Origin: a virus
IMG/VR virus record: IMGVR_UViG_3300017962_004005
Location: 1-20,833 of that record
Length of the DNA stretch: 20,833 nucleotides
Reading direction: 5' to 3' (one strand)
Under the pieces are notes generated by a model. That model worked only from the letters and a program-made list of their open reading frames with translations, did no database searches and had not been told where the DNA came from. The translations under genes and the position numbers were made by a program. This document shows positions 1-6,983 of this stretch, piece after piece (the first letter of the stretch is position 1; the number at the start of each line of letters is the position of its first letter).

Positions 1-17
1 TGAATCATTATTTTCAT
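1..17 (-). CDS. Start of a further gene, cut by window edge
   Basis: An ATG at 17-15 overlaps the TGA stop of the nucleotidyltransferase gene (ATGA arrangement), which is how many neighbouring genes in this window are joined. The few codons visible read Met-Lys-Ile-Met-Ile. About 8 bases upstream is AACAGG, a plausible ribosome binding site. The same short stretch precedes the start at 4878. An alternative ATG lies in the same frame at 8-6. The product cannot be known from five residues; continuation of the sugar-modification operon is inferred from position only. Confidence 0.4.
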
Positions 18-733
18 ATATTTACCTGTTCTTCTAAAAATTCCCTCATTGAATCGAGTTCAAATATTTTCATGTTTTTTGGCTCGTAACACTTGAACTC
101 TCCTCCACATGAAATTATAGTATTCAAGAACTCGAAAGTCAATTGTTTCTTATTGAAATCAGAGTTGATATTGATATTTTTTTTCGCCGCTTTTAATTCA
201 TCACCAGTAAGATAAGCGATTTGACACCACCTCGGCTGATCTTTAAGTCCAAAAGAAAGATTTGAGGCAAGTTTATTGTCTTTGATCACAACTCCAACCT
301 CTCTCTCATTCATCATTCCTAATGAATCAATAGCCAAGAAAGATCTTGAATAATCAGCGTTTCTTATCGTTTCCCCATTAAATATAATGTCTCCATGAAT
401 AAAAAGAACTTTATCATTCTTCGTATTGTTCAAAGCTAATCTCAGACTAGACGCAGCCCCCGTTTTTTCATAGAGTTCGTTTTCAACAATGCGAACATTT
501 TTATACTTTTCAGTACGCTTGCTGATTCTGTGAGAATCGTACCCACAAACAACGATTATCTCACATCCATTGAAAGAATTATCAATAGTCTTGATTTGAT
601 GATCTATAATGCAGGAATTCTTGTATTTTATCAACGCTCTAGGTTCGTTTGTCTTTATACGATTTCCAACACCAGCAGATAACAAAACTACTGTTGGGTT
701 AAGTCCCTGTCTCTTAATCTGAACTGTTGTCAT
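14..733 (-). CDS. LicC-like nucleotidyltransferase (NTP-transferase fold)
   Basis: A 239-residue protein with the fold signature of sugar-phosphate and choline-phosphate nucleotidyltransferases, which couple an NTP to a phosphorylated sugar or alcohol to make the activated donor used by transferases. The N-terminal loop LSAGVGNR (about 18-25) matches the LxAGxGxR signature. HGD (113-115) supplies the metal-binding Asp. The segment around 85-100 (NELYEKTGAASSL) resembles the N-x-x-Y-x-x-T-x-N-x-x-S-L pattern of the LicC/choline cytidylyltransferase branch. The usual PK after the glycine loop is PR here (Pro31-Arg32), so the typical Lys is replaced by Arg. There is a 13-residue N-terminal extension before the first strand. 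Start and upstream stop abut as TAAATG. Context beside glycosyltransferases supports a role in activating a glycan building block. The exact NTP and substrate are unknown. Confidence 0.7.
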   Translation of the reverse strand: MTTVQIKRQGLNPTVVLLSAGVGNRIKTNEPRALIKYKNSCIIDHQIKTIDNSFNGCEIIVVCGYDSHRISKRTEKYKNVRIVENELYEKTGAASSLRLALNNTKNDKVLFIHGDIIFNGETIRNADYSRSFLAIDSLGMMNEREVGVVIKDNKLASNLSFGLKDQPRWCQIAYLTGDELKAAKKNININSDFNKKQLTFEFLNTIISCGGEFKCYEPKNMKIFELDSMREFLEEQVNI

Positions 734-1555
734 TTAGCCACCCATGATTATTTGTGCATTCTGCTGAAAAATCTCTGGAGTCATTTGAAGACTTTGGTTG
801 TCTCCGTGTTCTTTAGCCAGTGAAAGAGTTTCTGGCACATGAACCATAATACAATGATTAGACAATCTCAACCATAGATCGTAATCTTCGGTACATCCAA
901 TGAATCCCTCAGATTTTGGTCCGTGAAGCTTTGGATTATAGTACTCTTTTTCTTTTGCTACTTTCTTCAAGAATTCAACCTTGACAAGAGATCCGCTAGA
1001 GACTATGCATTTATTTCTAAGGCCCAACGCTGAATAAGGCTCTTTATGCTCTCTTTTTGTATAAAACTTATCGTCATATGTTTTCAGAATATCGTAGTCA
1101 GAATAAGCGACACCAATTTCCTTATGCTCCATAAGTTTTTCGACAAGTCTAGATACTTTATTTGCATAGTATTCATCATCAGCGTCAATGATTCCTATAA
1201 TCTTAGTCTTAGGAAACTTTCGTAGACCATAATTTATTCCGACATTACGAGCAACACTAGCCCCTCTATTCTCTGTCGTGATAAAGAGGAGGTTGACAGA
1301 ATCAATGACTGTTTCTTCCATAGAAATTTTACCACTATAGAAGGATTGATTTGTCTCCTTAGTTTCATAGCTGTCCTCATCGGCAAAGAACTCGTAATCA
1401 ATCAGTTCTTGCGAACGATCTGTAGAACCATCATCAACGATAACAAGATTAAGCTGACCTTTGTAATCCTGTTCTATAATGCTCTTTATTGCACTACGAA
1501 CATAGTTCTCGTAATTATAGTTTGTGAGTATGATTGTTACTTCTGGTTTTTTCAT
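734..1555 (-). CDS. Family 2 (GT-A) glycosyltransferase
   Basis: A 273-residue GT2-type transferase moving a sugar from a nucleotide-sugar donor. The N-terminal strand VTIILTNYNYENY (6-18) and VDDGSTD (40-46) form the nucleotide-binding site. TENRGASVARNVGI (94-107) is the standard follow-on helix, DADD at 124-127 is the metal-binding DxD-type motif, and TEDYDLWLRL (222-231) carries the ED pair expected of the catalytic base. An acidic insertion of about 20 residues (roughly 54-85) lies between VDDGSTD and the conserved helix. No membrane segments are visible, so the enzyme should be cytoplasmic. It starts in an ATGA overlap with the stop of the small Tat-signal gene and ends directly against the nucleotidyltransferase start. 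The acceptor and sugar cannot be predicted. Membership of GT2 is secure. Confidence 0.9.
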   Translation of the reverse strand: MKKPEVTIILTNYNYENYVRSAIKSIIEQDYKGQLNLVIVDDGSTDRSQELIDYEFFADEDSYETKETNQSFYSGKISMEETVIDSVNLLFITTENRGASVARNVGINYGLRKFPKTKIIGIIDADDEYYANKVSRLVEKLMEHKEIGVAYSDYDILKTYDDKFYTKREHKEPYSALGLRNKCIVSSGSLVKVEFLKKVAKEKEYYNPKLHGPKSEGFIGCTEDYDLWLRLSNHCIMVHVPETLSLAKEHGDNQSLQMTPEIFQQNAQIIMGG

Positions 1556-1809
1556 AGTTTTGTGTTACATCCTTCATTGGGTCCGAATAGACTAGAAGAG
1601 AAAGTTATATTTCCACTACTAGATCTAAAAGCACCACCACTACATGTCGTAATAAAACCAGAACAGGGGATCGTATTAATATCAGGAGAATCCAAGGGTG
1701 GATACGATAAAACTTCCGGCTTTTTTTCAAATTCTTCTGAGGCTTTAATTGCAGCAGGACCACCAACTACAGCACCAATCAATCCCCCTAAAAAGCTTCT
1801 TCTCTTCAT
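1552..1809 (-). CDS. Small protein with twin-arginine (Tat) signal
   Basis: An 85-residue protein. It begins with the twin-arginine motif RRSFLGG (3-9), followed by a weakly hydrophobic Gly/Ala/Val-rich stretch to about residue 21, which is the layout of a Tat signal peptide exporting folded proteins across the inner membrane. The remaining 60 or so residues are rich in Ser, Gly and Pro and contain three Cys (49, 56, 81). No lipobox is visible and no enzyme motif was recognised. The gene is 1 base downstream of the preceding stop and overlaps the GT2 start by ATGA, so it is translated as part of the operon. Its GC content and spacing look like those of its neighbours. The Tat reading is by motif only. 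Function unknown; it may be a small exported or virion-associated protein. Confidence 0.7.
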   Translation of the reverse strand: MKRRSFLGGLIGAVVGGPAAIKASEEFEKKPEVLSYPPLDSPDINTIPCSGFITTCSGGAFRSSSGNITFSSSLFGPNEGCNTKL

Positions 1810-1810
1810 T

Positions 1811-2353
1811 TCACACAGCCCCCTTAACTTCTGAAAGTTCTCTTATTCTTTCCGCAAAAGTTCTTTTATCGACAGTTCCATCTGGATGAATTACAGGCTT
1901 GTTGCCATATAATTTCTCAAAAGCACGACAGTGGATCGTCATGCCGTGTAGTTCTTCGCCTTTATATGGGTCGATATAGAAAACTCCGTTACCAGTTTGA
2001 AGCAATTCGTTTAATTGGGAAAAAGCATTTTTAGGAATTTCCTTATTACTTTCAAATATCATAAGATATCCCATATTGTAACGATAGCATTCATCAACAA
2101 TTTCAAGATCACGATGAACAAAGTCAAAGAGTTGAACGATATTGTATTCTATATTGGTCTTCTCTTTATTCTCTGAAAGAATCTTCATTGTTTCTTCTAC
2201 AAACTCAGGTCTCTTAACACAAGAAATGATTCTCGTAGGTTTGAATTCCTGTTGTTCGAGATCTTTGATTCTATCTAGAATTAGACTTGGCTCTCGGTCT
2301 CTACTAATAAGTAAAACACCAATATTTGGAGTACTATTCATTGGAATATTCAT
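1811..2353 (-). CDS. Degenerate GT-A-like protein, function unknown
   Basis: A 180-residue protein whose start (IGVLLISRDREPSL, about 11-24) and alternating strand-helix pattern resemble the nucleotide-binding half of GT-A glycosyltransferases. Family positions expected to carry DDGS and DxD are not recognisable; the corresponding strands end in SCVKRPEF (near 44-51) and MIFESNKE (near 97-104). It is also much shorter than a functional GT2. It may therefore be a partner protein, an inactive paralogue or a distinct fold. The ATG overlaps the stop of the methyltransferase-like gene as ATGA, and an in-frame Met follows four codons later. Coding status is well supported by the tight overlaps on both sides. 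The glycosyltransferase relationship is only a tentative inference. Confidence 0.6.
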   Translation of the reverse strand: MNIPMNSTPNIGVLLISRDREPSLILDRIKDLEQQEFKPTRIISCVKRPEFVEETMKILSENKEKTNIEYNIVQLFDFVHRDLEIVDECYRYNMGYLMIFESNKEIPKNAFSQLNELLQTGNGVFYIDPYKGEELHGMTIHCRAFEKLYGNKPVIHPDGTVDKRTFAERIRELSEVKGAV

Positions 2354-2757
2354 CGTTTTGTCACCATATATCCTTTAAAGTTTGCATTATATCCAGTATT
2401 TACAATCTTAAGTCCATTTTGAGAAACAAGGTTTGCAACAACATCTTCATTTAAAATGCTTTCTCTATTTCTGAGTAGTTCATTTACCTTTTCTATTTGA
2501 ATTTCATCTCTCTCGTATTGAGGACAAATCAGAGACATATCAGTGTAATAAATGACAATCTGCCCCCCCATTCTCAATTTAGAGCATAGCAAAGAAAAAA
2601 CATTAGGGAGTTGGTCGAACGAAATCGTCGAAAGAGTATCGTTAACAATAATCTCTTCTGCCTGTGCGTCGTCTACCAACAAATCCATCATCTTAAAATC
2701 AGAGACATGAACATATCCGTTCATCTCTGGTTCTGTTTTAGAGAAGTATACTTTCAT
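2350..2757 (-). CDS. Truncated methyltransferase-like protein
   Basis: A 135-residue protein resembling the second half of a class I SAM-dependent methyltransferase. After a short N-terminal strand, the segment NDTLSTISFDQLP (about 39-51), followed by a helix and LRMGGQIVIYYTD (61-73), looks like the region around motifs post-I to III, where the sheet usually has a RxLkPGG turn. C-terminal strands end in GYMVTKR. The SAM-binding motif I (GxGxG) that should precede this is absent and there is no room for it, so catalytic activity is doubtful. It overlaps the end of the upstream glycosyltransferase by 20 bases. Position inside the glycosyltransferase cluster hints at glycan tailoring or a scaffold role, but this is inference. 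Confidence 0.6.
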   Translation of the reverse strand: MKVYFSKTEPEMNGYVHVSDFKMMDLLVDDAQAEEIIVNDTLSTISFDQLPNVFSLLCSKLRMGGQIVIYYTDMSLICPQYERDEIQIEKVNELLRNRESILNEDVVANLVSQNGLKIVNTGYNANFKGYMVTKR

Positions 2758-3772
2758 AATCTTCTATTGTCCTATATAATAAGTTGTTCCACTGTTTTGA
2801 GAAGTTTTCAAGATTGTATTCTTGAATTGTTTCCTTTCCTTTTTGGCCTATTTCCTCGCACATTTCTGGGTCATGTATCAGTTTTTCAAGGTGAAATCTA
2901 AGAGTTTCTGGGTCGTTTGAAATGATTCCATTGACTCCATTTTCTATAATTTCTGGGATCATACATGTTTCAGTTGAGACAACTGCACAACCACAAGCCA
3001 TTGCTTCCATGAGGGACATAGGGACCGGAGAATGGAGAGAGCTATTAAAGAAAATCAACGACTCGTGGTACTTCTTTCGAAGATCCTGAGTTGAGTGAGC
3101 AGCCGTTGAATAGGGAGGGCTATTCCCTACTAGCTCTAACGGGAAATCGCATTCTCCAGTTTCCCTATTAAACCCTAAAGTTTCACACCAAAGATTCCAA
3201 CCTAAACACCAATCTCTTTCGGGGAATAGATTAGCGACTGAGATTATTTGTTTCTTGCGATCTCTCTTGTAATCCCCCCAAAATTCAGTATCTAAACCAT
3301 GTTTAATAACTACTGCATTATTTGCATCTGTCATTCCCCACTGATTTCGGTTATAGTCCGATATGAAAACATATTTATCCGCGTCCGTAGCGATTAAATT
3401 AGCTCTTTGCTTATTAACGTCGTACCTAACATCTGGCAAGACATGTACTAACATAATAATCGGTATATTATAGATGTTTGCAATTTTTCTAGCTTCGTGA
3501 TATCTACCGCTGTCCTGACAGAGAACAAGGTCATAATTGATATGCTCTGGAAGACTACTCATTTGGTGGTAGTTATTTGGTTGTATCCCATAGTCACTAT
3601 TCCAAGTTTTTCCAACCTTGAGAGAGTAAAAATTATGTCCAGTGTTCGACAATGACTGCTCATATCTCTCATGTGTGCAGAATGTGATTACATTTAGCGG
3701 AGTATCCTCATTCAACGAAGCTCGTCTAAGAATTGTCCCAATTACAAAGTTATTTGCGTTAGCTACTCTCAT
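2738..3772 (-). CDS. GT-B (GT4-like) glycosyltransferase
   Basis: A 344-residue GT-B-fold glycosyltransferase. The N-terminal Rossmann half runs to about residue 165, with a YVFISDYNR strand (134-142) and IKHGLDTEFW (156-165) at the domain junction, matching the N-G-[VI]D-xx-xF pattern of GT4 enzymes. The C-terminal half opens with IISVANLFPERDW (176-188). It contains SLMEAMACGCAVVSTE (253-268), the donor-sugar and nucleotide site, then IPEIIENGVNGI. The first Glu of the usual E-x7-E motif is Ser248, leaving only Glu256. The protein is slightly shorter than typical GT4 enzymes. It begins in an ATGA overlap with the preceding glycosyltransferase and overlaps the methyltransferase-like gene by 20 bases. 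Substrate and acceptor are unknown. Confidence 0.85.
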   Translation of the reverse strand: MRVANANNFVIGTILRRASLNEDTPLNVITFCTHERYEQSLSNTGHNFYSLKVGKTWNSDYGIQPNNYHQMSSLPEHINYDLVLCQDSGRYHEARKIANIYNIPIIMLVHVLPDVRYDVNKQRANLIATDADKYVFISDYNRNQWGMTDANNAVVIKHGLDTEFWGDYKRDRKKQIISVANLFPERDWCLGWNLWCETLGFNRETGECDFPLELVGNSPPYSTAAHSTQDLRKKYHESLIFFNSSLHSPVPMSLMEAMACGCAVVSTETCMIPEIIENGVNGIISNDPETLRFHLEKLIHDPEMCEEIGQKGKETIQEYNLENFSKQWNNLLYRTIEDYESILL

Positions 3773-4878
3773 GATAATTTTTCCTTGATGATTTCACCGA
3801 CTTTTTCGTGACTAAATTCCATAGCCTTTTTCTTTTGCTCATCACACCTTTTGTCATATTCGTGAATTGATAGAATATGCTCACTATAGATCTCTCTCAT
3901 TTTATCCCTTAAAGCGGAAACTGAAATTTCTCTCCAATATCCTCTTCCGGTATGCAGTTCAGGAGGTGAAGACATTGAATTATAGCACGGTTCCCAACTG
4001 GCAGCTACTGAATTATTACCAGTATCAACATAGTCTTCCATTCCATTATCGCTAGTATAAATTACAGGAATACCCATAACTCCAGCCTCAACAGCAGGTA
4101 TACAACAGGCTTCCCCTCTTGAGGGCATCACAAAACAATGAGCGTTTTTCAAAAGTCCAATATAGTCGATTCTATCTAGTCTATCTGCAACTATAACATC
4201 GCCACCATATCTCTTTCTAATTTTTAACCTATCCTTGATCTGGTTCGTATAATCATTAAGAATTTGGAACTGGTCTCCCCTGCTAACGTTTGGCATACTA
4301 GTTTTAATAACTAGCTTCACATTTTCTTTTGGATGAAATTCTGTATGAAAAGCCTTTAGTAAAGCCTCTATATTTTTTCGTTCGACACATTCCCCAACAA
4401 AGATAAAATTGAAGCTTTTTTGTAGCTCAAAAACCTCGGTCTTTCTATCTCCAATATCATATTCGTCCACATTAATACAATGAGGAACAATTTCGATTGG
4501 GATTTTTACCTTACTAAGTAATGAGGTCTCTTTACCCTTTTGATTTGGAACCCATGCTTCATCAAGTTGATTAATGAATTTAGGCCACATAGCTTGAGTA
4601 ATATCTGTAGTCTCTGTTTCGTAAAGACAGATGTTTTTAAAATTACTGTTATAGCTAAATAGCGGAGGTAAAGTATGCTGAATAACGGTATCAGCCCCTC
4701 TTGAACTTTTAGACTCTAATTCAAGAATTCTTTCTGGAACCGTTACCGGCTGATTATTAAAGGTTATACATCTGGGAACAACGTCTATTCCAACCTTGTC
4801 CATAGCGAGAATATTATTGAGTGCAGCATTGCCCCAACCAGTCCCGTCTTTGTAGTTACCTATGTAGATTACTTTCAT
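3769..4878 (-). CDS. GT-B (GT4-like) glycosyltransferase
   Basis: A 369-residue cytoplasmic glycosyltransferase of the GT-B fold. The N-terminus MKVIYIGNYKDGTGWG has the Gly-rich loop of the first Rossmann domain. ICLYETETT (83-91) and the VPHCINVDEY junction (131-140) follow. The donor-binding half has NFIFVGECVERKNIEALL (157-174), the standard start of the second Rossmann domain. FVMPSRGEACCIPAVEAG (249-266) carries an intact E-x7-E pair (Glu256 and Glu264), and VIYTSDNGMEDYV comes after it. All expected GT4 landmarks are present, so it is probably active. The ATG lies within the last codons of the upstream gene (23-base overlap), with AACAGG about 6 bases upstream as a plausible ribosome binding site. 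Sugar specificity cannot be read from the sequence. Confidence 0.88.
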   Translation of the reverse strand: MKVIYIGNYKDGTGWGNAALNNILAMDKVGIDVVPRCITFNNQPVTVPERILELESKSSRGADTVIQHTLPPLFSYNSNFKNICLYETETTDITQAMWPKFINQLDEAWVPNQKGKETSLLSKVKIPIEIVPHCINVDEYDIGDRKTEVFELQKSFNFIFVGECVERKNIEALLKAFHTEFHPKENVKLVIKTSMPNVSRGDQFQILNDYTNQIKDRLKIRKRYGGDVIVADRLDRIDYIGLLKNAHCFVMPSRGEACCIPAVEAGVMGIPVIYTSDNGMEDYVDTGNNSVAASWEPCYNSMSSPPELHTGRGYWREISVSALRDKMREIYSEHILSIHEYDKRCDEQKKKAMEFSHEKVGEIIKEKLS

Positions 4879-6529
4879 TATTTACCTGTTCCCATCTTGC
4901 TTGTTCTAGCTTATTGAATTGATCCCTACTGTGAGAAAGCTGTTCGTAGGCTTTATGCTTATCATAATCAACAAAATTATTTTTGTTATCCCTAACGTGA
5001 CTTTCATTGAAGAAGTAAATTTCGTTTGTAGTACTCTTCAAGTGTCCTCGATAAGTCAAGTCTCTAACCAATTTTCTCCAGTGGAAACCATGAACCCAAC
5101 TTGGCTTACGCAGTACCTTATCAAACAAATAAGTCGCCTGATCCTTTGGCGAGGTGATATTGCTCGGAACTGGTGGACCCGCATCTAAAATCTCTGGTGG
5201 GGATAGCCAAGTTGTACTCATATCTTCCGAGATAACAGGCTCATTCATGAAGAAATTCATCCACTTATTGGCTGTCCTATCCCAATTATAGTGCTTAAGG
5301 GCGAGTTCTCTTGATCTTTCTCCATATTTTTTCCTTTTTTCTGAAGACATGTTGTATATCTCTCTAAAAAGTCTAACTGCTTCAGCGTTATTAGGTAATG
5401 CCTTTTTCAAGCCAGTTTCCGATTCGTATGGCTTATGCAATACAGGAATCATAAAGGCTTCAATATTGTGTCCTACAGAACTCATTGCGGAATAGTCAAC
5501 TGTCATGACTGGAATACCACAATACGCTGCTTCGACCTGAGGCATACCAAACCCTTCATTTGTCGCATATTGGATATAGCAATCAAAAAGGTTATAGATA
5601 TGAGCTAGTTCTTCATCGTTTATTGGATTATGAGTGCCAATCAAACTTAGCTTAAAGTTTCCACACCCTCTACAGAAGTTGTTTACGTCGTGGAAGAAAT
5701 TACACGTTAAATATCCACAATTAGTACACTTATACGTGAATAAAACCCTGTCAGTTAGCCCATATTCTATTAATAGCTTAGGAATATCCCATCCAAGGTC
5801 AGGATAATAAGTATGACAGTAAAGATAAGCGTTTTTGTTGTCCTTGCTTCTTGAGATAAAATCTTTGAATGTTCGGAAAAGTTCTGGATATAGCTTACGC
5901 TTTTGGTTACGCATTACCGTTCCAAAGATTACGCTATCGTCAATAACTCCAAACTTTTCTCTAGATTCAGGGATTGGCCTAAAAGAATCTGAGGCGGCGG
6001 GAGATGCAACATCAATGATTCTAATGTGATCACTTTGAGATTCGAGAACCTGTTTTCCATACTCCGAGTATGTAAACACCGCATCAGCATCAATATATGA
6101 TTCAATCCACATTTCGTGCTGCGGTTCCGAATCAACCGTTGGCATTGGAACCCACTTATAGTAATCTCTAAAGGCCGACCTTGATTTCTGCTGATATTCA
6201 TGCATCCACCAGTCTCGAATATCCATAACAAAATCAGGCTTCACTTTAATCAGGGCGGCATTAAAGTTGTATTCTCCAAACTCAAATGCATCGTAGGAAT
6301 TATATTCCTCTAAAAGAACTGGATCAGTAGGCTTGTTGATAATTACATCCCAAGGAGTGTTATCGATAGCCTCTCTATCCTCATTTGCATCACAAAAACA
6401 AGCTAATTCAGCAACATAGAAAAGACCAGATTCATAGAATCTTCTTAAGATCTCTCGACTATATACTGAATAACCTGTTGATTTTGTTGTCGATTCTGTG
6501 ACAAAGAGGATTCTTTTTTTTCTGTCCAT
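4856..6529 (-). CDS. GT-B glycosyltransferase with internal zinc ribbon
   Basis: A 557-residue protein, longer than ordinary GT4 enzymes. The N-terminal half starts ILFVTESTTKSTGYSVYS (7-24). The donor-binding half begins near VIFGTVMRNQKRKLYPELF (200-218) and contains NEGFGMPQVEAAYCGIPVM (324-342) with the E-x7-E pair Glu325 and Glu333. Between them sits an unusual Cys cluster, C268-x2-C271, C276 and C286-x2-C289, a probable zinc ribbon inserted in the second Rossmann domain. A C-terminal extension of about 120 residues (from about 440) has no recognised motif and ends in a charged, coil-like tail. This is the first gene after the terminator at 6545-6582. A GAGG sequence 8 bases before the ATG is a good ribosome binding site. 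Glycosyltransferase assignment is firm; the role of the zinc ribbon is unknown. Confidence 0.87.
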   Translation of the reverse strand: MDRKKRILFVTESTTKSTGYSVYSREILRRFYESGLFYVAELACFCDANEDREAIDNTPWDVIINKPTDPVLLEEYNSYDAFEFGEYNFNAALIKVKPDFVMDIRDWWMHEYQQKSRSAFRDYYKWVPMPTVDSEPQHEMWIESYIDADAVFTYSEYGKQVLESQSDHIRIIDVASPAASDSFRPIPESREKFGVIDDSVIFGTVMRNQKRKLYPELFRTFKDFISRSKDNKNAYLYCHTYYPDLGWDIPKLLIEYGLTDRVLFTYKCTNCGYLTCNFFHDVNNFCRGCGNFKLSLIGTHNPINDEELAHIYNLFDCYIQYATNEGFGMPQVEAAYCGIPVMTVDYSAMSSVGHNIEAFMIPVLHKPYESETGLKKALPNNAEAVRLFREIYNMSSEKRKKYGERSRELALKHYNWDRTANKWMNFFMNEPVISEDMSTTWLSPPEILDAGPPVPSNITSPKDQATYLFDKVLRKPSWVHGFHWRKLVRDLTYRGHLKSTTNEIYFFNESHVRDNKNNFVDYDKHKAYEQLSHSRDQFNKLEQARWEQVNNESNLHR

Positions 6530-6544
6530 AGTATTACCTCAAAT

Positions 6545-6582
6545 AAAAAAGCCTACGAAGATACAGAATATCTCCGTAAGCT
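6545..6582 (-). terminator. Intrinsic terminator after ssb
   Basis: On the minus strand a 14-bp stem (AGCTTACGGAGATA paired with TATCTTCGTAGGCT, two G-U wobbles) closes a 5-base loop and is followed at once by six T residues. It starts 10 bases after the ssb stop and ends 16 bases before the next ATG. This is a textbook Rho-independent terminator and marks the boundary between the replication block and the glycosyltransferase block. No convincing separate promoter fits in the remaining bases, so the downstream genes need read-through or a promoter inside ssb. Confidence 0.9.
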
Positions 6583-6592
6583 ATCGTAAACT

Positions 6593-6934
6593 TTATGCCG
6601 TTTCAGCGGCAGCTCTCTTCTTCGCACCAAAGTAGAAGTTCTTGACTTTGAAGACGGTCTTTTTACGTGTTGTACCGTCATTCTTGTCTTCCCAAGTTTC
6701 AGGCTTTGCTCTAGACTCAACAATAAGTTGATCGCCCTTTTTTGCATAGGTAGAGAGCACATTGCCCATGTTACCCCAACAATCGAAATCGAAATAATCA
6801 ACATCGATCTTATCTTCGCCATTAGATCTATAACGATCCTCAACAGCGAGACTAAACTTGGTGACACTACTTGTGCCAACATCACGACTTTCTGGATCTC
6901 CAGTAAGTCTTCCTACAAACGTACAATGATTCAT
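6593..6934 (-). CDS. ssb: Single-stranded DNA-binding protein
   Basis: A 113-residue OB-fold SSB that coats single-stranded DNA at the fork. The family pattern is clear: CTFVGRLTGDPESR (4-17), VTKFSLAVEDRY (24-35), DYFDFDCWGNMGNVLSTYAKKGDQLIVES (46-74) and KTVFKVKNFYF near 92-102. Bacterial SSBs normally continue with a Gly/Pro-rich tail and an acidic tip ending in PF that recruits partner proteins. Here the protein stops after AKKRAAAETA, so both the tail and the acidic tip are missing. AGAGGA about 9 bases before the ATG is the ribosome binding site. An overlapping out-of-frame ATGATG lies between them. The gene is the last one before the strong terminator, consistent with closing the replication operon. 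Confidence 0.93.
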   Translation of the reverse strand: MNHCTFVGRLTGDPESRDVGTSSVTKFSLAVEDRYRSNGEDKIDVDYFDFDCWGNMGNVLSTYAKKGDQLIVESRAKPETWEDKNDGTTRKKTVFKVKNFYFGAKKRAAAETA

Positions 6935-6948
6935 AATTCATCATTCCT

Positions 6949-6983
6949 CTAAAAAAGTTACTATTTTTAGCCGACAGTCGGCT
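6949..6983 (-). other. Pair of short hairpins upstream of ssb
   Basis: Immediately after the stop of the DnaE C-terminal gene is the perfect inverted repeat AGCCGACTGTCGGCT (6983-6969, 6-bp stem, 3-base loop). An AT-rich hairpin follows with arms CTAAAAA and TTTTTAG (6970-6964 and 6955-6949). The two share two bases and so partly exclude each other. The first hairpin has no T-run directly after it on this strand, so it is not a normal intrinsic terminator. It could stabilise or process the mRNA, or tune ssb expression. Function is inference. Confidence 0.45.

Noticed and set aside
1346-1834. Long open frame on the plus strand
   Set aside because: It lies opposite the GT2 and Tat-signal genes, has no good ribosome binding site and no recognisable protein motif. 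It is a shadow of the coding strand, as are the other plus-strand frames (for example 11152-11568 and 16584-16976).
6553-6885. Alternative minus-strand frame inside ssb
   Set aside because: It runs in another frame through the ssb gene and past the terminator, and its protein has no family pattern, while the ssb frame is a clear OB-fold match.
6969-6983. Intrinsic terminator upstream of ssb
   Set aside because: The 6-bp hairpin is followed by A-rich rather than T-rich sequence on the transcribed strand, so it was not called a terminator.
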